Assembly (NCBI RefSeq): GCF_016909015.1
Contig: NZ_JAFBFA010000028.1
Span: forward strand, 8,208 to 72,207
DNA length: 64,000 nucleotides
Source of the DNA: Gracilibacillus alcaliphilus
GTDB lineage: Bacteria > Bacillota > Bacilli > Bacillales > Amphibacillaceae
Direction of reading: 5' to 3'
This document shows positions 41,861 through 50,829 of this stretch, in pieces; the first letter of the stretch is position 1, and each line of letters begins with the position of its first letter. The notes beneath the pieces were generated by a model. The model did no database searches, was not told where the DNA came from, and worked only from the letters and a program-made list of their open reading frames with translations. Both the position numbers and the translations under genes were made by a program.

Positions 41861-42859
41861 ATGAAAAAATCAAGTGGAAAGACGATTAAATCACAAAATA
41901 TTAATCTTTTGCGCCATACTTTAAAGACTCGGCGTGCAGCGACTAAGTCTGAATTGGCCACTGCCACTAATTTAAGTGTAGTTACCGTAAATGCCCTGCT
42001 GTCGGAACTTATCGAAACTGGTGAAGTAAAGGAAGGAGCCTATATTCCATCTACAGGCGGGAGACGTGCCATTAATTTTAGTTATCATGCTGAATTCCGT
42101 ATTGGATTAGTTTTATTACTAAATGAAACAGATAAACAGGATAGTTGTACCGTCTATCTCATTAACCTTCATGGAGAAACTGTTTATTGTCAGGTGCACG
42201 CGACTCCAGGTTATACCTATCAAGACATCGAAAGTATTACGGCTGACATGATTGCACAGCATCCACAAATCACTGCGATTGGCATCGGTATACCGGGGCA
42301 GCCGGTTAAAGGCAAAATCACGGTAAGCAGTCACGAAAAGCTTAATGGCATACAATTAGCTCAACAGCTGGAATCACAGTTTGGCATACCTGTGGCTTTA
42401 GAGAATGATATTAATGCTGCTGTTAACGGTTATTGTACACGAAGTCAACATACAGAAAAACAATCCGTTGCAGGGATTTATTTTCCCAGAAATAGTGCAC
42501 CAGGCATGGGCTTATACATAAATGGCCGGATAGAAAGAGGCAAGGATGGCTTGGCCGGCGAGATAAAATACTTGCCGATCGCAGAGAATATGGTACATGG
42601 GATTTCGCCAGCCTCTTTTCCAGCTGTCTATTGTTACCTGCTGCATATCGTCACCATTATCCTTGCTCCCCATCAAATCATTATTTATCAGCAGTCGATA
42701 GCAGACGAACAGCTGCAAACGGCTTGGGAGGCCTATCAAACAACCAATACGCTGCCATCTGTCCCTGAGATTGTATATCTTGATACATTTCATCAAGATT
42801 TCTTGAAAGGGATCAAGGCATTAACACTTGAACAGTTAGAAAATGTTCTAATGGATTAA
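41861..42859 (+). CDS. ROK-family transcriptional regulator
   Basis: A 332-residue regulator. The N-terminal winged helix (about 15-70: LRHTLKTRRAATKSELATAT and LSVVTVNALLSELIETG) precedes a ROK sugar-kinase-like domain with IGIGIPGQ and ALENDINAAVNGY. The usual ROK zinc motif CX(G)CXGC is absent, so it is probably a sensor only. It is expected to respond to a sugar and control the divergent isomerase gene and the MFS gene that starts 15 bp after its stop. Confidence 0.8.
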   Translation: MKKSSGKTIKSQNINLLRHTLKTRRAATKSELATATNLSVVTVNALLSELIETGEVKEGAYIPSTGGRRAINFSYHAEFRIGLVLLLNETDKQDSCTVYLINLHGETVYCQVHATPGYTYQDIESITADMIAQHPQITAIGIGIPGQPVKGKITVSSHEKLNGIQLAQQLESQFGIPVALENDINAAVNGYCTRSQHTEKQSVAGIYFPRNSAPGMGLYINGRIERGKDGLAGEIKYLPIAENMVHGISPASFPAVYCYLLHIVTIILAPHQIIIYQQSIADEQLQTAWEAYQTTNTLPSVPEIVYLDTFHQDFLKGIKALTLEQLENVLMD

Positions 42860-42874
42860 TTGGAGGATATACAT

Positions 42875-44074
42875 ATGAAAAAACTTGTTATTATGGGGTG
42901 TTTCACCTATCTATTATGCGGAATCGGACATATTATTATTGGAACCGTGTTAGAACCTTTAATCCACTATTACGGGGTAAGTTACAGTGATGGCGGTCAG
43001 TTAATTATGAATCAATTTCTTGGTTTTCTTGCTGGTGTATTGGCAGCACCTGCCATTCTAAAAATCATCGGGCGTCGGATTACTTTATTTATTGCCCTTT
43101 TATTATTTGCCAGCTCACAACTGTCCTTATTTCTGTTATTGCCGTGGAATATCATGTTATGGATCATCCCCTTAGGCGGTGCTGGTTTTGGGATAATGGA
43201 AACCTTGCTGGCAGGCATGATTATTGGGGCGTTACAGGATAAAAAGGCCTCGATTATGACATTAACAGAATTGTTCTTTGGAATAGGTGCCTTAGCGATA
43301 CCTGTTGTATCTGCTGCTTTTATTGCAACAGGACACTGGAATAACATCTTTGCTGTTGTATTTGTTATTATTCTTATCAGCTGCAGCTTATGGACATTGC
43401 TTCACTTTGGTCAATATGAGCCATTATTAAAAAGACAATCCCAAACAGAGAAAACGGCTCATACTGCTGCAAAAATACGCTATCCGAAGACGGCTTGGCC
43501 GGTTATTTTTCTGGGGTCGCTGTTCTTCTTTTTGTATGTTGGGGTTGAGATGACATTCCCTAATTATCTGCCATCGATTTTGTCGATGACTTCTGACTTA
43601 TCGTCATCAGCATTAGCACTCAGTATTACGGTGTTCTGGGGAGCAATGACATTCGGCCGGTTATTAATGATTCTTATCATTGACCGCGTTGATATTAGAA
43701 AGCTGTTCTTTGTTACCGTGTTTGGACAAATGATTTTCCTCGGGTTATTTGCCCTTTCTCCACATATAGTCTTTAGCTATATTGTGATCTTTTTTGCCGG
43801 TTTAATTATGGGAGGTATCTTTGCACTAGGATTGTTAGTAGTAAACGAAGGGATTCCTGGTTTGGAAGATCGAACTACCAGCTTATTAATAGCAATGGGT
43901 GGCTTAGGCGGTGCCTTCCTGCCCAAACTTGCCGGCAGCTTGCTAGACACCTACCCTGTTACCGTCACCTTATGGGTGCTGTTTGGCTTCGCAGTACTGA
44001 TGACTATCTTGATGATCTTGATCCGTAAGCTAAGCAAACAATTAGCGCTAAAGCTCAGACAAGAAGCGACCTGA
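42875..44074 (+). CDS. MFS sugar transporter (FucP/NarK-like)
   Basis: A 399-residue protein with twelve predicted membrane helices. The central loop carries basic residues (about 180-205) and the first half has KIIGRRITLFIALL as the loop between helices 2 and 3. The best family guess is sugar MFS of the fucose-permease group. The ATG at 42875 follows TGGAGGAT; an upstream TTG is rejected. It is co-transcribed with the ROK gene and is the likely uptake system of the module. Confidence 0.75.
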   Translation: MKKLVIMGCFTYLLCGIGHIIIGTVLEPLIHYYGVSYSDGGQLIMNQFLGFLAGVLAAPAILKIIGRRITLFIALLLFASSQLSLFLLLPWNIMLWIIPLGGAGFGIMETLLAGMIIGALQDKKASIMTLTELFFGIGALAIPVVSAAFIATGHWNNIFAVVFVIILISCSLWTLLHFGQYEPLLKRQSQTEKTAHTAAKIRYPKTAWPVIFLGSLFFFLYVGVEMTFPNYLPSILSMTSDLSSSALALSITVFWGAMTFGRLLMILIIDRVDIRKLFFVTVFGQMIFLGLFALSPHIVFSYIVIFFAGLIMGGIFALGLLVVNEGIPGLEDRTTSLLIAMGGLGGAFLPKLAGSLLDTYPVTVTLWVLFGFAVLMTILMILIRKLSKQLALKLRQEAT

Positions 44075-44097
44075 TTCCATCAGGCCGCTTTTTTTAA
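44065..44097 (+). terminator. Terminator of the ROK-MFS operon
   Basis: AGCG-CCTGA and TCAGG-CGCT arms around TTCCA, followed by seven T; it overlaps the MFS stop. Confidence 0.85.
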
Positions 44098-44164
44098 TTT
44101 CAAAAAAAGAAATCAGCTGATAAGGGATTATACACCTCATCAAATGACTTCCTGTTTTGTTATA

Positions 44165-45712
44165 TTATCTCGATTTACGGTTAAAGTAATTGACCGTCAG
44201 TGTAATTAGAAAAGCTAACAAACATGGGATCACCATTGCAATGATAAAACCAACTGGATTATTTGCTAACAGGGGTGCAGTAAAAGTCGGCACATAGGCT
44301 GTTCCCCTAATATCAAAGAAACCGACTAAGGCACCGCCAACACTGGCAGATATCAATGCCCCGCCAAAGATCCATTTGCTCGAAAACATAAACGGATAAG
44401 CCGATTCCACAAAGGTACCAAACCCCATATTAATCGCAAATCCTGGTGCAGCTACAGCTGCCTCGCCTTTATCACGCGGACGAATAATATTGGCCAGGTT
44501 TATTCCGGCCGCTACCATCACAAGCCCAACCATATCAATCGCACCTAAAAAGCTAGCTCCGGTACGCTCCATATCTAACAAAACAATTGGTAAAATAGCG
44601 GCATGATAGACACCACCGATAATAGCCGGCCAAATAAGCAGACCTGCCACTGCCCCAGCAATAATTGGATTAAAGGCAATTGTGATCTCAAGCAGCTGCT
44701 TAATGCCGTCTCCAATAAATAAGGCAATTGGTGCAATAAAATAGAACACCAGTAAACCGGCAATTAAGCCCGCAATCCCGCCAGCACCAATGTTAACGGT
44801 TGTCATTGGAAAACGCCATTCAACAAAGGTTTTAAACAGGAATCTCACTAATAAACCAGCCATGATACCACCGATCAATCCACCAATAATCCCGCCGTCA
44901 ACCGATAAAACACCGGCTATCACTCCGGCAACAATCGATACTTCATCCAATTCTGATACTTGTTTTGCAGCGATCACCGCAATAATAACCGGTAAAGCCC
45001 CGATTAAAACTTGAAAGACATCCTCTAAAAAACCAAGTGCAGGGATTTTACTTAAAGCAAGCACCAAGGCCATGGCAATAAAGCCTGGCAATGCTGCCAT
45101 CATAATCCCGCGAATATTAATATTGCGCAACCCGCTGCCCTTTGATACCTGCGACTTGCCGCTGCCTAATATTGGCCGGTACGTTAATTTAAATTCTTTG
45201 CTTAACGAGGTAATAAACGATACCGCCCTTGTTCGGTTAGTAGTTCCTGTTGTACCAGAAGTAGAAATAACTCTGCACCCTTTGGAAGCAATCGCAGCCA
45301 TTGAGGTGCCGCCAGTTCCAACAATCGGTATCTTTGTTTTTGCAGCAGCCTCCAGCACTTGCTGGTTCGCACCCTCTGGATCCCCACTCATGACAATTAA
45401 GCCATCGATTTTGCCGGCTTCAATTTGTTGAGCAATCGCTTGATCCAGCTGTTTTGCCTGTTGGTTAATCTCCGCCAAGCTGCCTTCCGCACTTGGAGAC
45501 AGCCCATGTTCACTTTTCTGCCAAATAGACGCTTTTGTACTGTCTTTTGCTGTATCCATCGATTCTGAAGCAGCAATAAACTGGATTGCCGTAATGACAA
45601 TCCCAGCACTGTCTGTCTGTTGTTCAATTTCTTCTAATAATTGTTGAGGGTGTTTACCGCCTAAATTATAGAGGTTCCCTCCACTGCTTCCAATAATTGC
45701 TATGTTCTTCAC
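44165..45712 (-). CDS. PTS EIIC-like membrane protein fused to an N-terminal soluble domain
   Basis: A 515-residue protein in two parts. Residues 1 to about 185 are soluble, with glycine-rich loops IAIIGSSGGNLYNLGG, VMSGDPEGANQQVLEAA and VGTGGTSMAAIASKG, suggesting a Rossmann-like nucleotide or sugar-phosphate domain that I cannot name. Residues 200-510 have about ten membrane helices with EIIC-like FAINMGFGTFVESAYPFMF and IIGGVYHAAILPIVLL. No EIIA or EIIB domain or gene is nearby, so sugar phosphorylation would need partners elsewhere. The GTG start at 45712 follows TTGGGGGAG. Monocistronic. Confidence 0.65.
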   Translation of the reverse strand: MKNIAIIGSSGGNLYNLGGKHPQQLLEEIEQQTDSAGIVITAIQFIAASESMDTAKDSTKASIWQKSEHGLSPSAEGSLAEINQQAKQLDQAIAQQIEAGKIDGLIVMSGDPEGANQQVLEAAAKTKIPIVGTGGTSMAAIASKGCRVISTSGTTGTTNRTRAVSFITSLSKEFKLTYRPILGSGKSQVSKGSGLRNINIRGIMMAALPGFIAMALVLALSKIPALGFLEDVFQVLIGALPVIIAVIAAKQVSELDEVSIVAGVIAGVLSVDGGIIGGLIGGIMAGLLVRFLFKTFVEWRFPMTTVNIGAGGIAGLIAGLLVFYFIAPIALFIGDGIKQLLEITIAFNPIIAGAVAGLLIWPAIIGGVYHAAILPIVLLDMERTGASFLGAIDMVGLVMVAAGINLANIIRPRDKGEAAVAAPGFAINMGFGTFVESAYPFMFSSKWIFGGALISASVGGALVGFFDIRGTAYVPTFTAPLLANNPVGFIIAMVIPCLLAFLITLTVNYFNRKSR

Positions 45713-46045
45713 ATTGTCTCCCCCAAGATCGTTCCCCTTATTATGTAAGCATAAAATTATATCATAACTTCCTCTAATCATAGAAGTTTCCTATGCTTCC
45801 TATGCAGAAATTTGTCATGTCATTTTTATTGGACTTTTTGACATCCTCTTAATAGTATAAAAAAAATCAGCACTAGATACTAGTATATTATCGGAATATT
45901 TCTACTTTTCTGTCTGAATAAATATGAATGCCGCTTTTTTAAAATAAACGGCAGTGTTTTTCCAATTAAACCCAGCAATTAAAGAAGCCCCTAGTACTAG
46001 CTGCAAAGACAGGACATGGTGTATCATCTTTGCAGCGGGATCAGA
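45713..46045. other. Intergenic region with a family A fragment and a hairpin
   Basis: About 330 bp without a gene. 45804-45850 equals the right end of family A elements (GCAGAAATTTGTCATGTCAT then GGACTTTTTGACATCCTCTT); the left part is missing. At 46000-46036 GCTGCAAAGA pairs with TCTTTGCAGC, possibly ending the chemotaxis gene transcript, though no T run follows. Confidence 0.6.
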
Positions 46046-47752
46046 TTAAAGCTTGAACTTGACAATTAACTGATTCAGGTTTTGTGACAGGTTGGCTAAT
46101 GATTCGGCATTACCAGCCATCTCCTCCATCGAAGAGGATTGTTGTTGTGCTGTTGCTGCACTCTCTTCAATACCTGCTGCTACTTCTTCTGATGTGGAGG
46201 CAATATCAGCACCGGCTTCTGTTACTCGTTCACTGTCTGTCTGCACCTGCTGGAGATTGTCACTTATTGTATTAATCCTTATCATCATCTCTTCCATCTG
46301 CGTCTGAATCGTTTGAAAGCTTTCTTCACTTGCATGAACACGTTGATTCCCTAATTCTACGGTGGCATAGCCCCCTTCTAAAACAACTGCAACTTCTTTA
46401 GTCTCTGACTGCACACCGCCAATAATACTTGTTATCTCTGCTACCGATTCACTGACCTGTTCCGCTAATTTTCTAACCTCATCGGCTACGACAGCAAATC
46501 CTTTGCCAGCTTCTCCTGCTCTGGCCGATTCGATGGCAGCATTTAATGCCAATAGATTGGTTTGATCGGCGATTTGCTGGATCACATCAATCAAGGTCGA
46601 AATTTTATTTGACTGTTGTTCCAAGCTTTGCACCTTTGATACTGTGGTTTGCATAACTGCGGTGATGTCTTGCATCTGTTGAACCGATTGATGCAGCTGT
46701 GACTCGCTTTCTTCTGATAATTTTATTATTTCCAGAGAGGATTGCTGCAATGCTTGCCCCTCTGTAGCGGACAACGCAATCTGGCGGTGTAACGACTCCA
46801 TCGTTGTCGAAATATCACTGGAAGCCTCGGCCTGTTGTTCTGCTCCATGAGCCATCTCATCCATGGTTATGGCAATTTGTTGTGACCCTTGACTTACTTG
46901 TTCTGCTGCCAGTGACAAGTCTTCACTCTGTTGATTAACTTGGTGTGCAATCGATTGGACACCGCCAACCATTGCCTTCAATTCTTCTACCATCTGATTA
47001 GTGCTTTTAGCCAACTTGCCTATCTCATCCTGGCGCTCTGTTCCAGTAATGCTGACATCCAGATCACCACTAGCCACTTGCTGATTGACAGCGACCAATT
47101 GATGTAATGGTTTGGTTATTTGTTTGATTAAGATGGCACCAAGTATGATTAATAACAAAATAAATACTATGACCGTGATTGCCGTCGTCCAAATAATATT
47201 ATTAGTATCAGCCTCTAGTCTGTTAATAATGACAACGGTTTCATTTTCCATCTCCTGCTGCAGAAAATCAATTTCATTCCGAGCTGTTTCAAACTGTTCC
47301 CGCATGTCGATTAACATTTCACCGACATTCTGATCATCTATCGTTGCAGAGAAAGAACCTGCTGCTGATTTCCATTGATTAAACGCCTGATAAAAATTGG
47401 CGAAGCTTTCTTCAACCATAGCTTCATCTAGGTTTTGACTATATATTAAAATCTCCTCTGCCGCCTGCATTCTTTGTTCTACTTGCTCGATATTTTCCTG
47501 AAAGGCACCGCCTGCATCTGCAAAAAAGCCGGTAAAAATAGCTTGATCTGCCTGGTACAAATCTCTATCTGCATTAAGCAAGTAATATGTAGACTGGTAG
47601 AGGTGATCATATAGTTCTTGTCTCAATTCTTTACTTCCTGTTAAAATAGTAGTAATGAATAAGAAGCTACTGGCCAAGATTACCAAAATGGCAATAGATA
47701 ATACAATATATAATTTGGTCGATAGCTTTCTATTTCTGATGAACTGTCGCAT
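46046..47752 (-). CDS. Methyl-accepting chemotaxis protein
   Basis: A 568-residue membrane receptor. TM1 about 13-35; an extracellular helical ligand domain about 36-185 (four-helix-bundle type); TM2 about 187-209; HAMP about 210-262 (KQITKPLHQLVAVNQQVASG); then the coiled-coil signalling domain with the conserved hairpin tip QIADQTNLLALNAAIESARA. It should pass signals to CheA/CheW. The ligand is unknown. The TM2-HAMP arrangement and the tip are complete. Confidence 0.9.
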   Translation of the reverse strand: MRQFIRNRKLSTKLYIVLSIAILVILASSFLFITTILTGSKELRQELYDHLYQSTYYLLNADRDLYQADQAIFTGFFADAGGAFQENIEQVEQRMQAAEEILIYSQNLDEAMVEESFANFYQAFNQWKSAAGSFSATIDDQNVGEMLIDMREQFETARNEIDFLQQEMENETVVIINRLEADTNNIIWTTAITVIVFILLLIILGAILIKQITKPLHQLVAVNQQVASGDLDVSITGTERQDEIGKLAKSTNQMVEELKAMVGGVQSIAHQVNQQSEDLSLAAEQVSQGSQQIAITMDEMAHGAEQQAEASSDISTTMESLHRQIALSATEGQALQQSSLEIIKLSEESESQLHQSVQQMQDITAVMQTTVSKVQSLEQQSNKISTLIDVIQQIADQTNLLALNAAIESARAGEAGKGFAVVADEVRKLAEQVSESVAEITSIIGGVQSETKEVAVVLEGGYATVELGNQRVHASEESFQTIQTQMEEMMIRINTISDNLQQVQTDSERVTEAGADIASTSEEVAAGIEESAATAQQQSSSMEEMAGNAESLANLSQNLNQLIVKFKL

Positions 47753-47843
47753 ATAAATTCCTCCTTTGCACTTATATCGACAGTTTTTGATAAAATATTT
47801 ATAGTAGATATTTAAAAAGCACCATAAAAAATGACTCCATAAG

Positions 47844-47880
47844 TGTCAGTATTGCTGCCATAGTACCAGCACAGCTGACA
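47844..47880. promoter_or_regulatory. Nested symmetrical inverted repeat between divergent genes
   Basis: TGTCAG (47844-47849), four bases, GCTG (47854-47857), nine bases, CAGC (47867-47870), four bases, CTGACA (47875-47880): two inverted pairs with the same centre. It lies between the receptor gene and the SLAP gene and could be a shared operator or an RNA hairpin. Confidence 0.4.
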
Positions 47881-47954
47881 TTTCTGCCGGTTTGTTTCTT
47901 TTTTTCGAATTTATAACATGTACCTACCTAATTATTTATTGGAGTGTGAATATC

Positions 47955-48335
47955 ATGCAGCAGCTAATATTTGAAGAAGCTTGGAATAAAACCATCAGTT
48001 TAAAGGATCGCCATGAATTAGAAACACTTTTTCAACAAACTAAAAACACGGCCTCTGAAGGAATATTTTTTTCTATCGTCCGGATTGCTGTCAATCATCG
48101 CAATGACTTACTGGTGACTGCATTGGTGCATAACTTTAACCATCAAGCACACAAGCTGACTGAAGAAACGATACTCCTGCTTGAGAAGAGCCACGTATTA
48201 TCGAGACTGACGATTACCGATTCCAGACTCCAGTTATCAGCCAAGACCTCGATGCCATGGACCTTTATCTTTAGTGATATAGACCAGCCGCAGCAAATCA
48301 AACAGACTTCTCTTACCCTTTCTTTATCAAACTAA
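47955..48335 (+). CDS. SLAP-domain protein
   Basis: A 126-residue protein that is one SLAP domain: LIFEEAWNKTISLKDR at the start, the strand pair around DLLVTALVHNFNHQAHKL, and the closing PWTFIFSD motif. SLAP proteins occur in Bacillaceae beside S-layer secretion and assembly genes; this one has no signal peptide, so it is likely cytoplasmic. The ATG at 47955 follows TTGGAGTG; an upstream in-frame start is rejected. No SecA2-type genes are in this window, so its role is unclear. Confidence 0.7.
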   Translation: MQQLIFEEAWNKTISLKDRHELETLFQQTKNTASEGIFFSIVRIAVNHRNDLLVTALVHNFNHQAHKLTEETILLLEKSHVLSRLTITDSRLQLSAKTSMPWTFIFSDIDQPQQIKQTSLTLSLSN

Positions 48336-48411
48336 AACTGTCAGCACGGAAAGGTTCCCCCTCTGCTTATAGTCTGTCAGCGTTTTTATATAAAAGTCCG
48401 CTAAAAAAGAG

Positions 48412-48453
48412 GCTGTTGCACAATTAAACAACTGATTGTGCAACAGCTTTATT
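48412..48453 (+). terminator. Terminator of the SLAP gene
   Basis: GCTGTTGCACAAT pairs perfectly with ATTGTGCAACAGC (13 bp), followed by TTTATT. The stem is close to that of the clpE terminator (CTGTTGCAC core). Confidence 0.75.
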
Positions 48454-48489
48454 CTGCCTGTATACTTACACAAGTAGATCGACTTCTTA

Positions 48490-49145
48490 ACAAAGAAAAC
48501 AGCAAATATTTCAACGTATGGCAGATATCGTGAGTAAGGCAATCGCTGTGGTTTGATTCTACAACGTTTGGGAGTCTTACATCTTCCGTTAGTTCGTCAA
48601 GGAATGATAAAGGGATAATAGACGTTAGGATAGTTCCAAGAGATGAATCAAGCTTAACTATTAAGCTGCATGGGATAACTCAGGATAGTGGACCATCATG
48701 TTGCTTCATCGATTGTAGACATATGAGTAAAAAAACTTGATGGTGATATTGTCCATTTTTCTTCATAGAATGCTTCCATCAGAAGTAATTAATTAAGCAG
48801 TTCTAGGGAGCAGCCAGTCATGATGCTATTTCTTGCATGAAGTGTAGAACTATTTCCTAGCGTAGGTCAACTACGAAGACTCCTATGGGAACAGGACGAG
48901 CTGAAGATCCACTAAAAAAGCGGTTTTCTTTTTTAGTTAGCTGAGGCCGTCCCCATGGCAGGCTAACGTCGCGACGACAATCGCCACGCCTGCACTAGTA
49001 CGTCCTGTACGTCGAAAAGCGAAGGGCTTGGCCGGAGCGAATCTTTGCACCTTTATTCAGTCAAAATAATAACAAGGCAAGAAAGGAGAACGGATTACAC
49101 GATAATAAGGTGTAAGTGTTTGTCTATATGTGTGAAAGTAGCCAT
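48490..49145. repeat. Family B dispersed non-coding repeat entering a coding region
   Basis: Matches 38660-38830 at its left and 38900-39010 at its right; the middle (48860-49020) has GAAGACTCCTATGGGAACAG and GCACTAGTACGTCCTGTACG, words shared with 35.7 and 21 kb. The right part, from 49057 to about 49140, lies inside the 3' end of the metallophosphoesterase gene. The GAAGACTCC...GCAGGCTAACGTCG pattern resembles palindromic repeats common in Bacillaceae genomes (from memory). Confidence 0.75.
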
Positions 49146-49986
49146 GACTGATTTCAATTAAGCTGAATTGACTCTGATTAAGCAGTCGTACGGGAGCGCC
49201 TGTGGTGCCTAAGCCGCTGTCAATATATAAGTACCGCTCTTCGCCTAAAGGGTATATCCCTTTATCCAGCTTTGGAAACAAACCATCATCAGGTGCAATT
49301 AACGCACCAATCAATGGTAATCTAATCTGTCCGCCATGAGTATGTCCGCTTAGAATCAAATCAGCAGGTACGTGCGGGTAGTGCTGTGTCACACTTGGTG
49401 CGTGAGAAAGCAGGATGGTATACAGATTTTTATCTATCCCTTCAAAAGCCTCGGCTAGATTCTCACGTTCGGTCGATACGTCATCGATACCAACCAGCTG
49501 AATTTCGACACCTTGATAGGATAAGGTCACATGACGATTATGCAGAATGGTCACCCCTCGCTCCGTCAACTCATTCATCAAACCGCCAAAAAAGCAGCTC
49601 TCCCATTCATGATTGCCTGTTACATAGAAAACTTGGTCATGGATAGCCGTGATTTGATCCACAAGTGTTAAAGCATCTGTCAGATCTTCTGTCTTGCGGT
49701 CAATCAAATCCCCAGTGATCACAATCAAGTCTGCTTCAGCTTGCTGAATCTCTTCCAAAAGCCGTTGATTCTCATCTGGAAATACTTGATTATGAATATC
49801 TGTCAGCTGCAGCAGCTTAAGCTGGAAACCTTCGGGAAGTTTATCGCTTTGAAATGGCACTTTATTGATCTTAAAAGTATTGGTATCCACGTATATTTTC
49901 GCCGATATAGCGGTTATAACTGCTAAACTCAATACCACACGAAACCAAGCCTTTTTATAAAAAGGTCTGTTCTTTTTGCCTGTCAT
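49057..49986 (-). CDS. Membrane-anchored metallophosphoesterase (YkuE/YpbG-like)
   Basis: A 309-residue calcineurin-like hydrolase with one N-terminal membrane anchor (about 13-30). All metal-binding motifs are present: LTDIHN, ITGDLIDR, VTGNHEWE, LLSHAP and LSGHTHGGQIR, so it should act on phosphodiesters outside the membrane, perhaps a lipid or UDP-linked wall precursor. The domain normally ends near QFSLIEIS; the last 29 residues, from about HGYFHTYRQTL, are encoded by a family B repeat and are basic and aromatic. It starts immediately after the stop of an ATP-grasp gene, as the last gene of a four-gene operon. Confidence 0.85.
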   Translation of the reverse strand: MTGKKNRPFYKKAWFRVVLSLAVITAISAKIYVDTNTFKINKVPFQSDKLPEGFQLKLLQLTDIHNQVFPDENQRLLEEIQQAEADLIVITGDLIDRKTEDLTDALTLVDQITAIHDQVFYVTGNHEWESCFFGGLMNELTERGVTILHNRHVTLSYQGVEIQLVGIDDVSTERENLAEAFEGIDKNLYTILLSHAPSVTQHYPHVPADLILSGHTHGGQIRLPLIGALIAPDDGLFPKLDKGIYPLGEERYLYIDSGLGTTGAPVRLLNQSQFSLIEISHGYFHTYRQTLTPYYRVIRSPFLPCYYFD

Positions 49987-50829
49987 TTACTTGCCTTCTT
50001 TCCCCAGTCTGCCGACGATATGCTTAAGATACATCGAGGCAATATTTACATCTGTCAGCTGTACTAACGAACGACTCCCGACAATATCCTCGACTTCGTT
50101 CAACAGTAAGTGCTGATGGCTATCAAACACAAAATCAATTCCAATAAAATCAGCAGGGAAAACCTTGATAATCTGCTCCACCTGCTCCCTCTCTTTTTGG
50201 GATAAAGTATATAATGAGATGTGTCCGCCTAATGTATAATTGGCCTTGAAATCTTGAGCGGATTGACGCAGAACGGCACCAATTATCTGGTTCCCCATCA
50301 CAAACACTCGTAAATCTTTTCCAAGCGTAACAGGTGATTGAACAATATATTGATCTGCAGTAAGAGGCTGCAATTGGGCAGGGTCGTCTATTTTAAAGAC
50401 TTGCCGACCGCTTCTGCCTCTTGTGTCTTTCAAAATAAATGGATATGGATAATGATTCGGATTAAACTGATCTTGGCTCACAAACATGGTGTCTGCCATC
50501 TTGATGCCGTAACTGGCAAAGAGCTGATGTGTCTTCGCCTTGTTATTGGCAATTTCTGCTACGTAAGCATTATTAAAAACAGGTATCTGTAAATACTCCA
50601 ATTGTTTAGATAACAAAGGATCCATCGCACGCATCACAACAAACTCTGGCAGAGAGGCCTGACCTGCTCTGACAAACAAATTCCCTTCATGCACACCATA
50701 GTTAATATCGTGATAGAAAATCAGCTCTAACTCTATCCCTAATTCTCTTGCTTCCAATTGAAGCCATTCAATAAATCTTCTATTATTGTTGGCATCCTCA
50801 CACCTATAAATCAGCCAGCCTTTCATCAT
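49987..50829 (-). CDS. RimK-like ATP-grasp ligase, second of a tandem pair
   Basis: A 280-residue ATP-grasp enzyme. PYPFILKDTRGRSGRQVF is the ATP-binding glycine-rich loop, GKDLRVFVMGNQIIGAVLR follows, and NEVEDIVGS replaces the usual CEINSN-type magnesium motif. It is probably an amino-acid ligase (glutamate-type, as RimK or LysX). It is a clear paralogue of the preceding gene (MKGWLIYRC versus LKGWIIYNG at the start) and overlaps it by 4 bp (ATGA). The changed metal motif may mean a different substrate or a reduced activity. It abuts the metallophosphoesterase gene with no gap. Confidence 0.8.
   Translation of the reverse strand: MMKGWLIYRCEDANNNRRFIEWLQLEARELGIELELIFYHDINYGVHEGNLFVRAGQASLPEFVVMRAMDPLLSKQLEYLQIPVFNNAYVAEIANNKAKTHQLFASYGIKMADTMFVSQDQFNPNHYPYPFILKDTRGRSGRQVFKIDDPAQLQPLTADQYIVQSPVTLGKDLRVFVMGNQIIGAVLRQSAQDFKANYTLGGHISLYTLSQKEREQVEQIIKVFPADFIGIDFVFDSHQHLLLNEVEDIVGSRSLVQLTDVNIASMYLKHIVGRLGKEGK

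Noticed and set aside
49386..49646. 86-codon plus-strand frame opposite the metallophosphoesterase
   Set aside because: Shadow of conserved metal-binding motifs on the other strand.
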